In this document: one piece after another, positions 26,693 to 35,060 of the stretch
Position numbering within the stretch: position 1 is the first letter of the stretch
Layout of the letters: each line of letters starts with the position of its first letter
Source: Afifellaceae bacterium
GTDB lineage: Bacteria > Pseudomonadota > Alphaproteobacteria > Rhizobiales > Afifellaceae
Assembly: GCA_028281235.1 (NCBI GenBank)
Contig: JANQKG010000027.1
Location: 62,001-126,000 of the forward strand
Length of the DNA: 64,000 bases
Direction of reading: 5' to 3'
Notes under the pieces: generated by a model
Seen by the model: the letters and a program-made list of their open reading frames with translations, nothing else
Database searches by the model: none
What the model was told of the DNA's origin: nothing
Translations under genes and position numbers: made by a program

Positions 26693-27748
26693 ATGGCCGA
26701 AATACAGCTTCGCAACGTGTCGAAGAGGTGGGGAGCCTTCGTCGGGGTCGACAATTTCGACCTGTCAATCGCCGATCGCGAGTTCCTGGTGCTTCTCGGC
26801 CCTTCCGGCTGCGGCAAGACGACGACGATGCGCATGATCGCGGGCCTGGAGGAGGCCAGCGACGGCGAGATCGTCATTGGCGACCGCGTCGTCAACGATC
26901 TTGAGCCGAAGGATCGGGACGTGGCCATGGTCTTCCAGTCCTACGGCCTCTATCCCAACATGAACGTCTACGAGAACATCCGCTTTCCGCTGAAGGTGCG
27001 GAAAGTGGATCGCGCCACGCATGACGCGCGCGTGCGCCGCGCTGCCGAGATGGTGGAGCTGACCGATTTTCTGCACCGCAAGCCGGCGGAACTGTCCGGC
27101 GGTCAGCGCCAGCGCGTTGCCTTGGCCCGCGCAATCGTGCGCGAGCCGACCGTGTTCCTGATGGACGAGCCGCTGTCCAATCTGGACGCCAAGCTGCGCG
27201 TCTCAACCCGCGCGCAGATCAAAAACCTGCAACACGAACTGAAGGTCACGACCATCTACGTGACCCACGACCAGATCGAGGCGATGACGCTCGCCGACCG
27301 GGTGGTCGTGATGGATCGCGGCATCGTTCAGCAGGTCGGTTCGCCGACCGAAATCTACGACCGCCCCGCCAATACCTTCGTTGCCGGCTTCATCGGCTCG
27401 CCCGCCATGAACCTGATGGACGGTGTGCTGGAGCGCGGCGCTTTCACAGGCAAGAACGTCCACGTCACCGGGCTTGCCGGTCCCGACGGCCCGGTCAAGC
27501 TGGGCTTCCGCGCAGAGGACGCCGTCGTCTCCGACACTGGAAGCGGGGCCATCAACGCGCCGATCTACACGCTGGAGCTCCTCGGCGACGCCAACATGGT
27601 CACTGTGCGCGCCGGCGGCGCCATGGTGTCGGTGAAAGCTGCGAAGGACTACCACGCGGAGATCGGCGACGTGGTGTCGATCGATGTGCCGCGCGCCATT
27701 TGCCATTTGTTCGACAGCCGGACCGGCCGTCGGATCGAGGCCTTCTGA
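26693..27748 (+). CDS. ABC transporter ATP-binding protein, UgpC/MalK type
   Basis: The 351-residue ATPase powers a CUT1-type carbohydrate importer. Walker A GPSGCGKTTTMR is near residue 38, the signature LSGGQRQRVALARAI near 134, Walker B FLMDEPLSNLDAKLR near 153, and the H-loop TIYVTHDQ near 188. A TOBE-type regulatory domain covers residues 235-350. The start at 26693 has GAGAGGGA upstream; an earlier in-frame ATG lies inside operator 2 and is rejected. Such ATPases often serve several transporters, but here binding protein and permeases follow directly. Confidence 0.95.
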   Translation: MAEIQLRNVSKRWGAFVGVDNFDLSIADREFLVLLGPSGCGKTTTMRMIAGLEEASDGEIVIGDRVVNDLEPKDRDVAMVFQSYGLYPNMNVYENIRFPLKVRKVDRATHDARVRRAAEMVELTDFLHRKPAELSGGQRQRVALARAIVREPTVFLMDEPLSNLDAKLRVSTRAQIKNLQHELKVTTIYVTHDQIEAMTLADRVVVMDRGIVQQVGSPTEIYDRPANTFVAGFIGSPAMNLMDGVLERGAFTGKNVHVTGLAGPDGPVKLGFRAEDAVVSDTGSGAINAPIYTLELLGDANMVTVRAGGAMVSVKAAKDYHAEIGDVVSIDVPRAICHLFDSRTGRRIEAF

Positions 27749-27856
27749 ATGCGGGCCGGATCAACCGGATCACAGCGTCGCGCTGATTTCGGCGTGACCG
27801 ACATGGCGGCCGAGGCTCGTCGCTCGCCGCCCCGACCAAGAGGGAGATCGTTCAAA

Positions 27857-29077
27857 ATGCCCTTGAAAACCCTTGCGCTCGCCGGCGCCTTCTCGCTGCT
27901 AGCAACAGGCGCCTATGCGGGATGCGCTTATCAAAACGAAACGCCGCTCAAATCACTGACCGCCGGCTTTGAGGCCTGGAAGGCCGTGACCGATGCGATG
28001 ATTGAGTGCGGCAATTTCGAGCCCGAGCTCGACCAGGAATTCCGCACCAAGCAGCCGGCCGCCTTTGCCGCCACGCCGTCGCTCTATCAGATCGGCGGCG
28101 TATCGAACGGCACCATCACGCCGCTCGTCAACGAAGGCACCATCCGCGCGCTCGATGATCTGGTGGAGATGCACGGCCAGCAGCTCAGACCCAACCAGCT
28201 GATCAGGATCGACGGCAGCGTCATGGCCGTGGCCATGATGGTGAACACCCAGCACCTGCAATACCGCGAGGACATCCTCAGCGATCTCGGCATTGCGGTG
28301 CCCACCACATGGGACGAGGTGCTCACGGCGGCGGAGACAATCCAGGCGGCCGGAATGGTCGACTATCCGATCGGCGCCACAATGAAGGCCGGTTGGAACA
28401 TCGCGCAGGACTTCGTCAACATGTATCTCGGATTTGGCGGCCAGTTTGTGAACGACGACAACACGCCGGCGGTGAACTCTGAAGCGGGCGCCAAAGCGCT
28501 TGAGATGATGGATAAGCTCACGGCCTACATGGACCCGGAATATCTGACCTCCGATTCCACCTACGTTCAGCAGCAATTCCAGCAGGGCAAGATCGCCATC
28601 TCCAACCTGTGGGCGTCGCGCGCTGCTGCCATGGATGACCCGAATGAAAGCCAGGTCGTCGGCAAGGTCGCGTCCGCCGCAGCCCCCACGGCCATGGAGG
28701 GCGGGCCGCCGGCGACGACCCTGTGGTGGGACGGCATCGTGATTGCCGCCAATATCAGTGATGAAGAAGCGGAGGCGGCGTTCCGCCTGGCCATGGAGGG
28801 CCTCGACACCGAAATGGTGACGGCCGCCAACGACGAAGCCATCTGGCTTGTCGAAGGCTACCAGCCGGGACGGCTTGCGGAGGGCGCCATCGCCACCGCA
28901 ACGGCAAGCCCGTCGCCGGCCGCCTATCCCTCAACCACGCAGATGGGCCTGATGCACACCGCGCTCGGCAATAACCTTCCCGACTTCTTCACCGGAACGA
29001 AGTCGGCCGAGGAGACGCTTGCCTCGGTGGAAGCTGAATATCTGACCGCCGCCAGGGAGGCCGGGCTGGTTCAATAA
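27857..29077 (+). CDS. Extracellular solute-binding protein, family 1 (CUT1)
   Basis: The 406-residue periplasmic protein has a signal peptide (LKTLALAGAFSLLATGAYAG) and the family-1 layout with QYREDILSDLGIAVPTTWDE near residue 140 and a C-terminal DFFTGTKSAEETLASVEAEY segment. The ATG at 27857 is preferred because the signal peptide begins there and GGGAG lies upstream. The mature protein has few cysteines. Family-1 proteins bind mono- to oligosaccharides, polyols or glycerol-3-phosphate; the actual ligand is unknown and is the key to the whole cluster. Confidence 0.93.
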   Translation: MPLKTLALAGAFSLLATGAYAGCAYQNETPLKSLTAGFEAWKAVTDAMIECGNFEPELDQEFRTKQPAAFAATPSLYQIGGVSNGTITPLVNEGTIRALDDLVEMHGQQLRPNQLIRIDGSVMAVAMMVNTQHLQYREDILSDLGIAVPTTWDEVLTAAETIQAAGMVDYPIGATMKAGWNIAQDFVNMYLGFGGQFVNDDNTPAVNSEAGAKALEMMDKLTAYMDPEYLTSDSTYVQQQFQQGKIAISNLWASRAAAMDDPNESQVVGKVASAAAPTAMEGGPPATTLWWDGIVIAANISDEEAEAAFRLAMEGLDTEMVTAANDEAIWLVEGYQPGRLAEGAIATATASPSPAAYPSTTQMGLMHTALGNNLPDFFTGTKSAEETLASVEAEYLTAAREAGLVQ

Positions 29078-29138
29078 GAACACCGCAGACGGCGCCGCCG
29101 GCGCGCTCCACGAGAGCACATCAACAGGGAGGGGAGGG

Positions 29139-30164
29139 ATGCGCTTCAAGACCTTCGCGGCCTTTGTCGCGCCCTCGCTCTTCCTGATGGTGCTGTTCAT
29201 CGCCGCACCGCTCATCTCGGTGCTGTGGCAGAGTTTTTACCTGACCCAGCAGGTCTTCGAGTCCGTCGAGGTCGAGACCTGCACGCCCGGCTTCGTCGAG
29301 CAGAACTGCGTCACGGAGATCAAAAGCCGCCCGGTGATCGGTGAGGACGGCAAGGTCGTCACTGAGACGTCCTTTGTCGGACTGGAATCCTACCGCAACC
29401 TGCTGCAGCCGGCTCAGACAGTGGCAGCACTCGCTCAAGGCTCGTTGGCGGAGCTCCTGAAGATCGACTTCTGGAAGGCGCTGCGCTTCACGCTGACCTT
29501 CACGCTGATCACGCTGCCGCTGGTCATTGTGGTGGGGTTGTGCATTGCGCTTGCCGTCAACAACGCCGTGCGATCCATCCGTGGCCCCGTCATCTTCATC
29601 TCGCTTCTGCCGTTCATCATCACGCCGGTCATCGGCGCGCTGTCGATCCGCTGGCTCTTTGTCGGCGACGGCATCCTGACCGCCGCGATGGAATGGTACA
29701 CCGGCCGCGACATTGCCATGTTCGCGCAGGGCTGGACCATCGAGATCCTGATGCTCTTCTATCGCGTCTGGCATGTTGCGCCGTTCACCTTCGTGATCTT
29801 CTATGCCGGCCTGCAAACGGTGAACCAGGACACGCTGGAGAGCGCCATCATCGACGGCGCCTCGCGCTTCGAGCGCCTGCGCTTCGTCGTCATCCCGCAT
29901 CTGATGCCGCTCATCGTCTTCGTCGCGCTGATCCATCTGATGGATGCCTATCGGGTCTTTGAGGAGGTCGTCGGCTTCCGCTCCGAGGCGCACGTGATCA
30001 GCCTGCAATATCTGACCTTCGACCTGCTCACGCCCGACGACAGCGGCAATCGCTCCATCAGTCGTGCCTCGGCCAATTCCATGCTGACGATGATCGGGAT
30101 CGTGTTCCTGCTGATCCCGCTTCTGATGCGCACCTGGCGCGACCATCGAGGAAAAGCACGATGA
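29139..30164 (+). CDS. Sugar-type ABC transporter permease 1 (MalF type)
   Basis: The 341-residue permease has a first helix at residues 9-32 and the ATPase-docking loop ESAIIDGASRFERLRFVVIP near residue 230. Between helix 1 and helix 2 lies a periplasmic insert of about 85 residues holding two cysteines (ETCTPGFVEQNCV) that could form a disulfide. AGGGAGGGGAGGG gives a strong ribosome site. Its stop overlaps the next permease start by ATGA. Confidence 0.93.
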   Translation: MRFKTFAAFVAPSLFLMVLFIAAPLISVLWQSFYLTQQVFESVEVETCTPGFVEQNCVTEIKSRPVIGEDGKVVTETSFVGLESYRNLLQPAQTVAALAQGSLAELLKIDFWKALRFTLTFTLITLPLVIVVGLCIALAVNNAVRSIRGPVIFISLLPFIITPVIGALSIRWLFVGDGILTAAMEWYTGRDIAMFAQGWTIEILMLFYRVWHVAPFTFVIFYAGLQTVNQDTLESAIIDGASRFERLRFVVIPHLMPLIVFVALIHLMDAYRVFEEVVGFRSEAHVISLQYLTFDLLTPDDSGNRSISRASANSMLTMIGIVFLLIPLLMRTWRDHRGKAR

Positions 30165-31318
30165 GTACGCCGCGCGCACTGCGCCAAGGCCTGGCCCTGC
30201 GCGTCTCCTCGGCGAGCTTCCTCGCTTTCTGGTGCGTGATGGCGGCGTTCCCGATCTTCTGGATCGCGGTGATGAGCTTCAAGGTGCCCATCGACGCTTT
30301 TGCGTCCAACCCCTTCGATGTGATTTTCGGGCCAACCACCCGTGCCGCCGGCAAGGGCCTGTCGCTGTTCGATATCGTGGCCGGTGCAGCGCTTCTGGCG
30401 CTGACCTGGTACGTGGCCACGTGGCATGTCGCGCGGCTTGCCGGCGCGCTCGCGATTGATGGCAGCCAGGCGCTGGGCTGGGTTCTGGCGGCGGCGATTT
30501 TTGTCGCTGGAACGCTCGCCGCGTTCGGCTTTGTGCTGCCGGCAATCTTAAGCGTGATCGATCCGCTGCTCGGTCCGCTCGGCCGGCCGCTGATCGGCCT
30601 CACCATGGAGCACTACCAAGCCGTCTGGTTCGACAATCAATTCTACCGCAACTTCTTCAATTCGCTGATCGTCACCGCCGGCGTGGTCACCATCTCGCTC
30701 AGCGTCGGCACGCTCGCTGGATACGCCTTGGCCCGATCCGGGTCGTCTCTGGCCTTCTGGCTTCTCATTATCGCGCTGGTGTTCCGCGCGCTGCCACATT
30801 CCGTGCTGGTCACCGGCTATCTGCCGCCCTTCATCAATTCCGCCGAGATCCTGCGCCCGATCTTCGGCGACGCAGCGCCGACGCTCTACGGCAAGCCCTG
30901 GGCGGTGATCATGGTGCTGGTGTCGATCAATCAGCCCTTCACGATCTGGATGCTGCGGTCGTTCTTCATGAACATCCCCGCCGAACTGGATGAAGCGGCG
31001 CGGGTCGATGGCTGCTCGCACTTCGAGGCGTTCCGGCGCGTGATCATGCCGGTCATGTGGCCGGGCGTGATCACCACGGGACTCTTCTCCTTCCTGCTCG
31101 CCTATAACGATTATCTCGTAACCGCATTGCTGCTTGACGCGCAGAACCAGACCATGGTTCCCGCCATCACCGGTTACTTCAACCGTGAAACCACAACCAC
31201 CGACCAGGTGGAGGCGGTCGCTGCTGCCGTGTCCATCACCGCGCCGCTCTTCGTCCTCGTCATGGTGTTCCAGCGCCAGATCGTGAGCGGGTTGACGGCC
31301 GGCGCCGTGAAGGGCTGA
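30161..31318 (+). CDS. Sugar-type ABC transporter permease 2 (MalG type), extended
   Basis: The 385-residue permease is about 100 residues longer than usual MalG-type partners. After helix 1 (residues 18-40) there is an extra hydrophobic stretch (residues 65-140, with FDIVAGAALLALTWYVATW and VLAAAIFVAGTLAAFGFVL) that looks like two or three additional membrane segments before the normal core begins near MEHYQAVWF. The docking loop PAELDEAARVDGCSHFEAFR is near residue 275. It forms the importer channel with permease 1. Confidence 0.93.
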   Translation: MSTPRALRQGLALRVSSASFLAFWCVMAAFPIFWIAVMSFKVPIDAFASNPFDVIFGPTTRAAGKGLSLFDIVAGAALLALTWYVATWHVARLAGALAIDGSQALGWVLAAAIFVAGTLAAFGFVLPAILSVIDPLLGPLGRPLIGLTMEHYQAVWFDNQFYRNFFNSLIVTAGVVTISLSVGTLAGYALARSGSSLAFWLLIIALVFRALPHSVLVTGYLPPFINSAEILRPIFGDAAPTLYGKPWAVIMVLVSINQPFTIWMLRSFFMNIPAELDEAARVDGCSHFEAFRRVIMPVMWPGVITTGLFSFLLAYNDYLVTALLLDAQNQTMVPAITGYFNRETTTTDQVEAVAAAVSITAPLFVLVMVFQRQIVSGLTAGAVKG

Positions 31319-31373
31319 GCCGATGCAGGCCGCGAAGTCCTTGACCGATCGGCGACGGGCGTCTTAATGGTGC

Positions 31374-31387
31374 TGCATACGTATGCA
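31374..31387. promoter_or_regulatory. Putative LacI-family operator 3, perfect palindrome TGCATACGTATGCA
   Basis: The 14-bp palindrome is perfect and has the same centre as the two sites at 26.6 kb. It lies 11-24 bp before the ATG of the next NTF2-like gene, at the head of the second gene block, so that block probably has its own regulated promoter. Confidence 0.82.
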
Positions 31388-31397
31388 AGAAAGACCC

Positions 31398-31928
31398 ATG
31401 CAAGGATTGCGGCCTGAGCAGGCAGCCCTGACGCGCGGCGCAGACCTTTCCAAGACCGCTCACACCCAGCGCATCATTGAGGCGATGGTGGACGGGCTGA
31501 ACGATCATCGCATTGACGATATCGGGGCGTTCTTCGCCGACGACGTTCGCTGGATGGGGAATTACGGCTGCGGGACCAAGAACGGCCTGACGGCGTTTCA
31601 GGACAACTGGCAGCGGCCCTTCCAGGCGGCGTTCTCCGACAAGGTGTGCATCGACGAGGCGCGCCTGTTCATGGGCGAATGGGCTGCCGCCTTCGGCCGC
31701 CAGGAGGCCACGCATTCCGGCCCGTTTTTCGGCGTTGAAGCGACCGGCAAGCGGGTCGTCATCCGCTACATGGATTTCTGGAAAGTCGTCGACGGCAAGA
31801 TCGTTGACAATTGGGTGATGGTCGATTTCCCGGACGTCCTCGCGCAGCTGGGCGTCGACGTGTTTCAGGGGGAGGGCTGGGAGGCCTTCGACCGCGGCGA
31901 GAAAGAGCCGCCGAGACCGACGAGCTGA
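31398..31928 (+). CDS. Single-domain NTF2/SnoaL-like protein (cluster paralog 2)
   Basis: The 176-residue protein is one NTF2-fold domain. [20 protein letters not shown] near residue 125, followed by LAQLGVDVF, lines up with the C-terminal half of the proteins at 25552 and 33247 (DFW/Y + V/C xDGxIxxNWVxxD, then QLG or QMG). It is thus a one-domain relative of those two-domain proteins. The ATG at 31398 is preferred; an ATG at 31383 lies within operator 3. SnoaL-like enzymes can act as cyclases or isomerases, but the reaction is unknown. Confidence 0.88.
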   Translation: MQGLRPEQAALTRGADLSKTAHTQRIIEAMVDGLNDHRIDDIGAFFADDVRWMGNYGCGTKNGLTAFQDNWQRPFQAAFSDKVCIDEARLFMGEWAAAFGRQEATHSGPFFGVEATGKRVVIRYMDFWKVVDGKIVDNWVMVDFPDVLAQLGVDVFQGEGWEAFDRGEKEPPRPTS

Positions 31929-31935
31929 GGAAAAA

Positions 31936-33243
31936 ATGGCGCAGTACCTTAAACGCGGTAAGCCGGCGGATGAGCGCGCCGAGGACGACGAGAAGGTCCG
32001 CAAGACGGTTGAGGCGATTCTCAGCGACATCGAAACGCGCGGCGACGCTGCCGTGCGTGCTCTGTCAGAGAAGTTCGACAAGTTCGCACCGCCATCGTTC
32101 CGCCTGTCGTCGTCGGAGATCGAGGCGGCGATCAACACGGTCTCGGCCCGCGACATGGCGGACATTCGTTTTGCGCAGGATCAGATCCGGCGTTTCGCAG
32201 AGGAGCAGAAGGCGGCACTTCGTGACATCGAAGTGGAGACCCGCCCCGGTGTGATTCTGGGCCACCGCAACATCCCCGTGCAGTCGGTGGGCTGCTACGT
32301 GCCCGGCGGCAAGTTTCCCATGGTGGCGTCGGCGCATATGTCCGTGCTGACCGCATCGGTCGCCGGCGTGCCGCGTATAGTGTCGGCCGCCCCGCCCGTT
32401 AACGGCGCGCCGCATCCCGCCATTGTCGCCGCCATGCATCTGGGCGGCGCGCACGAAATCTATGTGCTCGGCGGTGTCCAGGCCATCGGCGCCATGGCGC
32501 TTGGGACTGAAACGATCGCGCCTGTGGACATGCTCGTCGGCCCCGGCAATGCGTTTGTCGCCGAAGCCAAGCGCCAGCTTTTCGGGCGGGTCGGCATCGA
32601 TCTCTTCGCCGGTCCGACGGAGACGATGGTCATCGCCGACGAGACGGTCGATTCTGAAATGTGCGCCACCGATCTGCTGGGTCAGGCGGAGCACGGCTAC
32701 AATTCGCCCGCCGTTCTGGTGACGAACTCGCGCAAGCTCGCCGAAGAGACGATGGCGGAGATCGAGCGCCTTCTGAAGATTCTGCCGACGGCGGAGGCGG
32801 CGGCAATCTCCTGGCGGGATTACGGCGAAATCGTCGTCTGCGACGATTACGACGAGATGCTTGAGATCGCCAACGACGTCGCGTCGGAGCACGTTCAGGT
32901 GATGACCGACCGCGATGATTGGTTCCTGGAGAACATGACGTCCTATGGTGCGCTGTTCCTTGGCCCGCGTACCAATGTCGCCAACGGCGACAAGGTGATC
33001 GGGACGAACCACACGCTGCCGACAAAGAAGGCGGGTCGCTATACGGGCGGCCTGTGGGTCGGCAAGTTCCTCAAGACGCACTCCTATCAGAAGGTGACCA
33101 CCGACGCCGCCGCAACCGAGGTCGGCGAATATTGCTCGCGACTCTCCATGCTGGAGGGCTTTGTCGGTCACGCCGAGCAGGCCAATCTTCGCGTGCGCCG
33201 CTATGGCGGCAAGAACGTGCCTTACGGCGCGGCTGCGGAGTGA
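31936..33243 (+). CDS. Histidinol-dehydrogenase-like NAD-dependent dehydrogenase
   Basis: The 435-residue protein belongs to the HisD superfamily, including sulfopropanediol dehydrogenase (HpsN). Expected zinc ligands are present as Gln250 and His253 (GQAEHGYN), Asp352 ([13 protein letters not shown]) and His412 ([10 protein letters not shown]); the catalytic Glu-His pair is Glu318-His319 (ASEHVQ). No histidine-biosynthesis gene is nearby, and the C-terminal half ([20 protein letters not shown]) is of the catabolic paralog type. It likely oxidises a primary alcohol of a polyol-like compound in two steps to the acid. Only 7 bp separate it from the upstream NTF2-like gene. Confidence 0.92.
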   Translation: MAQYLKRGKPADERAEDDEKVRKTVEAILSDIETRGDAAVRALSEKFDKFAPPSFRLSSSEIEAAINTVSARDMADIRFAQDQIRRFAEEQKAALRDIEVETRPGVILGHRNIPVQSVGCYVPGGKFPMVASAHMSVLTASVAGVPRIVSAAPPVNGAPHPAIVAAMHLGGAHEIYVLGGVQAIGAMALGTETIAPVDMLVGPGNAFVAEAKRQLFGRVGIDLFAGPTETMVIADETVDSEMCATDLLGQAEHGYNSPAVLVTNSRKLAEETMAEIERLLKILPTAEAAAISWRDYGEIVVCDDYDEMLEIANDVASEHVQVMTDRDDWFLENMTSYGALFLGPRTNVANGDKVIGTNHTLPTKKAGRYTGGLWVGKFLKTHSYQKVTTDAAATEVGEYCSRLSMLEGFVGHAEQANLRVRRYGGKNVPYGAAAE

Positions 33244-33246
33244 GCA

Positions 33247-34296
33247 ATGGACCGGCACACGCAGCACAAAGCGCTCGTCGCGCCGCTGCGGGCGGCCATG
33301 TACGATTTTTCCGAAGCCGCAGTGCGTGCGGCGCTGACGAAGCTGCTGGCGTCAGACGCCGTCATCCGTCTTGCCGATCCGCTTGGCGAAATGGCTGGGC
33401 CGGATACGTTCTACGACGCCATCTATGCGCCGCTTCTCAAGGCGCTCCCGGACTTGGAGCGTCGCGACACGATCGTCATGGCCGGCCCGACGCCGGAAGG
33501 CACCGATTGGGTGGGATGCGGAGGCTACTACACAGGCACCTTCATGGCGCCGTGGCTGGATATCCCGCCGACCAAGCATCAGGTGGCGATGCGCTTCCAC
33601 GAGTTCTTTCGTTTCGAGAACGGGCGGGTCGTTGAAGTGCAGGCGCTGTGGGATATCCCTGAGATGCTGATCCAGGCGGACGCCTGGCCCTTGGCGCCGA
33701 GCCTTGGCCGCGAATGGCATGTCCCCGGACCCGCCACACAGGATGGCCTGGTGCCGGGCCCCTACGACGAGGCGGCCGGCGCCGAGACCTGCCAGCACAT
33801 CATCGACATGCTCACGGCACTGAAGCGCCACCCCTCAGAAGGCGGGCCCGAAGTGATGGAGATGGACCGCTACTGGCACCCCAGGATGAACTGGTACGGC
33901 CCGTCGGGGATTGGCACAGCGCGCGGCATCGCCGGCTTTCGCGACTGGCACCAGATACCGTTCCTCAACGCCATGCCCGACCGCGGGCAATATGTCGATC
34001 AGATCACCTATCACTTCTTCGGCGACAGGAACTATGCCGGCGTCACCGGCTGGCCCAACATGATCCAGACGCTGAGCCAGGATGGGTGGATGGGCATTGC
34101 GCCGACGGGACGAATGATTGAGATGCGCAGCCTCGATTTTTGGCGCGTCGAGGACGGATTGATCCGCGAGAACTGGGTGCTGCTCGACCTGATCCACGCC
34201 TACGACCAGCTCGGCGTCAACGTCTTTGCCCGTCTGCGCGAGTTCAATAAGGCGCGCGCCGGTTTCTGTCCGGAAACCGGGAGGGCTTTGGCATGA
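33247..34296 (+). CDS. Two-domain NTF2/SnoaL-like protein (cluster paralog 3)
   Basis: The 349-residue protein has two NTF2-fold halves (about residues 10-155 and 180-335). The linker PGPATQDGLVPGPYDEAAG matches PGPATHDGVLPG in the protein at 25552, and YWHPRMNWYGPSGIG, PFLNAMPDR and DFWRVEDGLIRENWVLLD recur in the same order. It follows the HisD-like gene by 3 bp and overlaps the SDR by ATGA, so it is a core member of this operon. Conserved histidine, tryptophan and acidic residues in the second half could form an active site; function unknown. Confidence 0.88.
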   Translation: MDRHTQHKALVAPLRAAMYDFSEAAVRAALTKLLASDAVIRLADPLGEMAGPDTFYDAIYAPLLKALPDLERRDTIVMAGPTPEGTDWVGCGGYYTGTFMAPWLDIPPTKHQVAMRFHEFFRFENGRVVEVQALWDIPEMLIQADAWPLAPSLGREWHVPGPATQDGLVPGPYDEAAGAETCQHIIDMLTALKRHPSEGGPEVMEMDRYWHPRMNWYGPSGIGTARGIAGFRDWHQIPFLNAMPDRGQYVDQITYHFFGDRNYAGVTGWPNMIQTLSQDGWMGIAPTGRMIEMRSLDFWRVEDGLIRENWVLLDLIHAYDQLGVNVFARLREFNKARAGFCPETGRALA

Positions 34297-35060
34297 CGGA
34301 ATTGCCGCGCACCCCGTCCTTTCGCCTCGATGGCAAGCGTGCGCTGGTCGCCGGTGCGTCCTCGGGGATCGGGCTCGGATGCGCTGCGGCTTTGGCGGAG
34401 GCCGGCGCCCATGTCGTCGCCGCAGCGCGCCGCGCCGATGAGCTAAGCGCATTGGTGGAGGCGATCCGCGCCGCCGGCGGCTCGGCCGAAGCGTTGCAGC
34501 TCGACGTGTCCGATGTCGCCGGCACAAGGACGGCCGTCGCCGCACACGGCCCTTTCGACGTGCTCGTCAACAGCGCGGGGACCGCCCGCCACACACCGGC
34601 GATTGAAACGACGCCGGAGGATTTCGATACCGCGATGGCCGTCAATCTGCGCGGCGCCTACTTTCTCATGCAGGCCGTGGCGAGCGGTTTGATTGCGGCC
34701 GGCAGGGCCGGCTCGCTGATCACCATCTCCTCGCAGATGGGTCATGTCGGCGGCATCGATCGCGCCGTCTATTGTGCGTCCAAGCATGCCGTTGAGGGCT
34801 TCACCAAATCCATGGCGATTGAGTGGGGCCCGCTCGGCATTCGCGTCAACACGATATGCCCCACCTTCATCCGCACGCCGCTGACGGAAGTCACATTCAA
34901 CAAACCGGATCGCGTGCGCTGGATTGAGGAGAACATCAAGCTCGGCCGGGTGGGGGAGGTGGAGGATATCATGGGCGCGGTGATCTATCTGGCGTCCGAT
35001 GCATCCGCGCTTGTCACCGGTACAGCGCTTCTCGTCGACGGCGGATGGACGGCTGAGTGA
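34293..35060 (+). CDS. SDR family oxidoreductase
   Basis: The 255-residue classical SDR has the cofactor loop AGASSGIGLGCAAALAEAG near residue 18, NSAGTA near residue 92, and catalytic Ser in TISSQMG, Tyr160 and Lys164 (YCASKHAVEGF). GGWTAE closes the protein. It is coupled by overlap to the NTF2-like gene before it and the LacI gene after it (TGATG). It likely oxidises or reduces a secondary hydroxyl of the imported compound or its intermediate, alongside the HisD-like enzyme. Confidence 0.93.
   Translation: MTELPRTPSFRLDGKRALVAGASSGIGLGCAAALAEAGAHVVAAARRADELSALVEAIRAAGGSAEALQLDVSDVAGTRTAVAAHGPFDVLVNSAGTARHTPAIETTPEDFDTAMAVNLRGAYFLMQAVASGLIAAGRAGSLITISSQMGHVGGIDRAVYCASKHAVEGFTKSMAIEWGPLGIRVNTICPTFIRTPLTEVTFNKPDRVRWIEENIKLGRVGEVEDIMGAVIYLASDASALVTGTALLVDGGWTAE

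Noticed and set aside
31936-33243. Biosynthetic histidinol dehydrogenase (hisD)
   Set aside because: No other histidine gene is nearby, the gene is embedded in a LacI-type catabolic cluster, and the C-terminal half is of the catabolic paralog type.
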